A DNA stretch of 64,000 nucleotides, from NCBI GenBank assembly GCA_011037195.1, contig JAAEAF010001553.1, positions 1 through 64,000 of the forward strand, in the 5' to 3' direction. Below the pieces are notes generated by a model that saw only the letters and a program-made list of their open reading frames with translations, was not told the DNA's origin and did no database searches. The stretch's first letter is position 1, and every line of letters starts with the position of its first letter. Positions 63,575-64,000 of this stretch are shown in pieces. The stretch is from Triatoma infestans (Eukaryota > Arthropoda > Insecta > Hemiptera > Reduviidae). The position numbers and the translations under genes are program-made.

Positions 63575-63880
63575 GTAGTTGGTGAGATGTATGAAGTATG
63601 TTTGTAGTAGTAGCATGTTGCACGAGCAGTTTTATAAAGGGCTTGTGTGTATGTTTGAGAAAGAGAGAGAAGTATTAAGAAATAATCAAGAGATAACTGC
63701 TGTTTTTGAAATAATTATATTATTCTCTAAGTGAATACAAGTACTTTACAATATCATAGTAATATGCTTATTAATATACTGAAACTAGATAGAATGAATT
63801 CTTATGTTTTAACTTATAACTGGCACCGAAGCTAAGAGAGCGATTTTTGACACAGGTGTTTCGGGTTGGACATCTAATAC
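63575..63880. repeat. LTR-like repeat R, uninterrupted copy
   Basis: Same repeat as 58591-58736 plus 60041-60265, here without the Penelope-like insertion. At about 63825-63845 TGGCACCGAAGCTAAGAGAG resembles a primer-binding site after an LTR end (plus orientation), so this may be a 5' LTR with leader. No coding follows before the window ends. Confidence 0.6.
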
Positions 63881-64000
63881 AGACTGCCCTGTTCTAAGGC
63901 AGAATATGGACTGTTTAAAGAATGCTCTAGCGGGGGATTTTTCTCCTACAAAACAGTTGGCCAAGTTATATTGACCCTAACGGATTCTCGTCCCTTTCGT

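Overview
This window reads as AT-rich, transposon-crowded insect chromosome. The evidence is the element mix: env-carrying Gypsy (errantivirus-like) LTR elements, Jockey/I-type LINEs, several piggyBac families, mariner, Penelope-like and Helitron-like remnants. The order of insect cannot be fixed. No ordinary host gene, rRNA or convincing functional tRNA gene was recognised. Almost every coding segment is a transposon or virus relic, and nearly all lie on the minus strand.

The outstanding object is at 52553-55030. An essentially complete CRESS-DNA (circular Rep-encoding single-stranded DNA) virus genome is integrated inside the reverse-transcriptase gene of a nearly intact env-carrying Gypsy element (Gypsy-D, 47941-58073). 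The viral block encodes an HUH-endonuclease/SF3-helicase Rep (split by one frame break), a capsid protein with an Arg/Tyr-rich N-terminus and an unknown protein of about 166 aa. All three are on the same strand. The block starts and ends with the same 8 bp, as expected for one full circle of about 2,470 nt plus an 8-nt overlap. The two Gypsy-D LTRs are nearly identical, so the viral insertion is probably young.

Layout. 1-2007: decayed Jockey-like LINE. 4291-6023: 5' half of another LINE (ORF1, endonuclease). 7150-8650: piggyBac remnant with a GC-rich insertion. 10430-11320: BED-finger/hAT-like ORF. 12392-15784: two overlapping LINE fragments. 16123-24132: Gypsy-B (16335-23902, CGCG target duplication) apparently inside a small inverted-repeat element. 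24627-41610: one old piggyBac split into three pieces by an I-type LINE (about 25375-30600) and by Gypsy-C (about 31477-40640). Gypsy-C in turn holds a solo LTR, a DDE-like gene with an SGGQNKN motif and a deleted mariner. 41640-42131: Penelope-like piece cut by another piggyBac (42136-44073). 45065-47594: younger piggyBac with recognisable ends. 47941-58073: Gypsy-D plus virus. 58144-60830: PIF1/Helitron-type helicase pieces separated by an LTR-like repeat that is itself split by a Penelope-like element. 61441-61603: 41-bp tandem repeat. 63575-64000: second, uninterrupted copy of the LTR-like repeat.

The nesting order gives a relative history: piggyBac, then LINE and Gypsy-C, then solo LTR/DDE gene/mariner; separately Gypsy-D, then the CRESS genome. 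If Gypsy-D or its relatives moved after the viral capture, they could have carried the viral genes to other loci. That last point is a hypothesis only.
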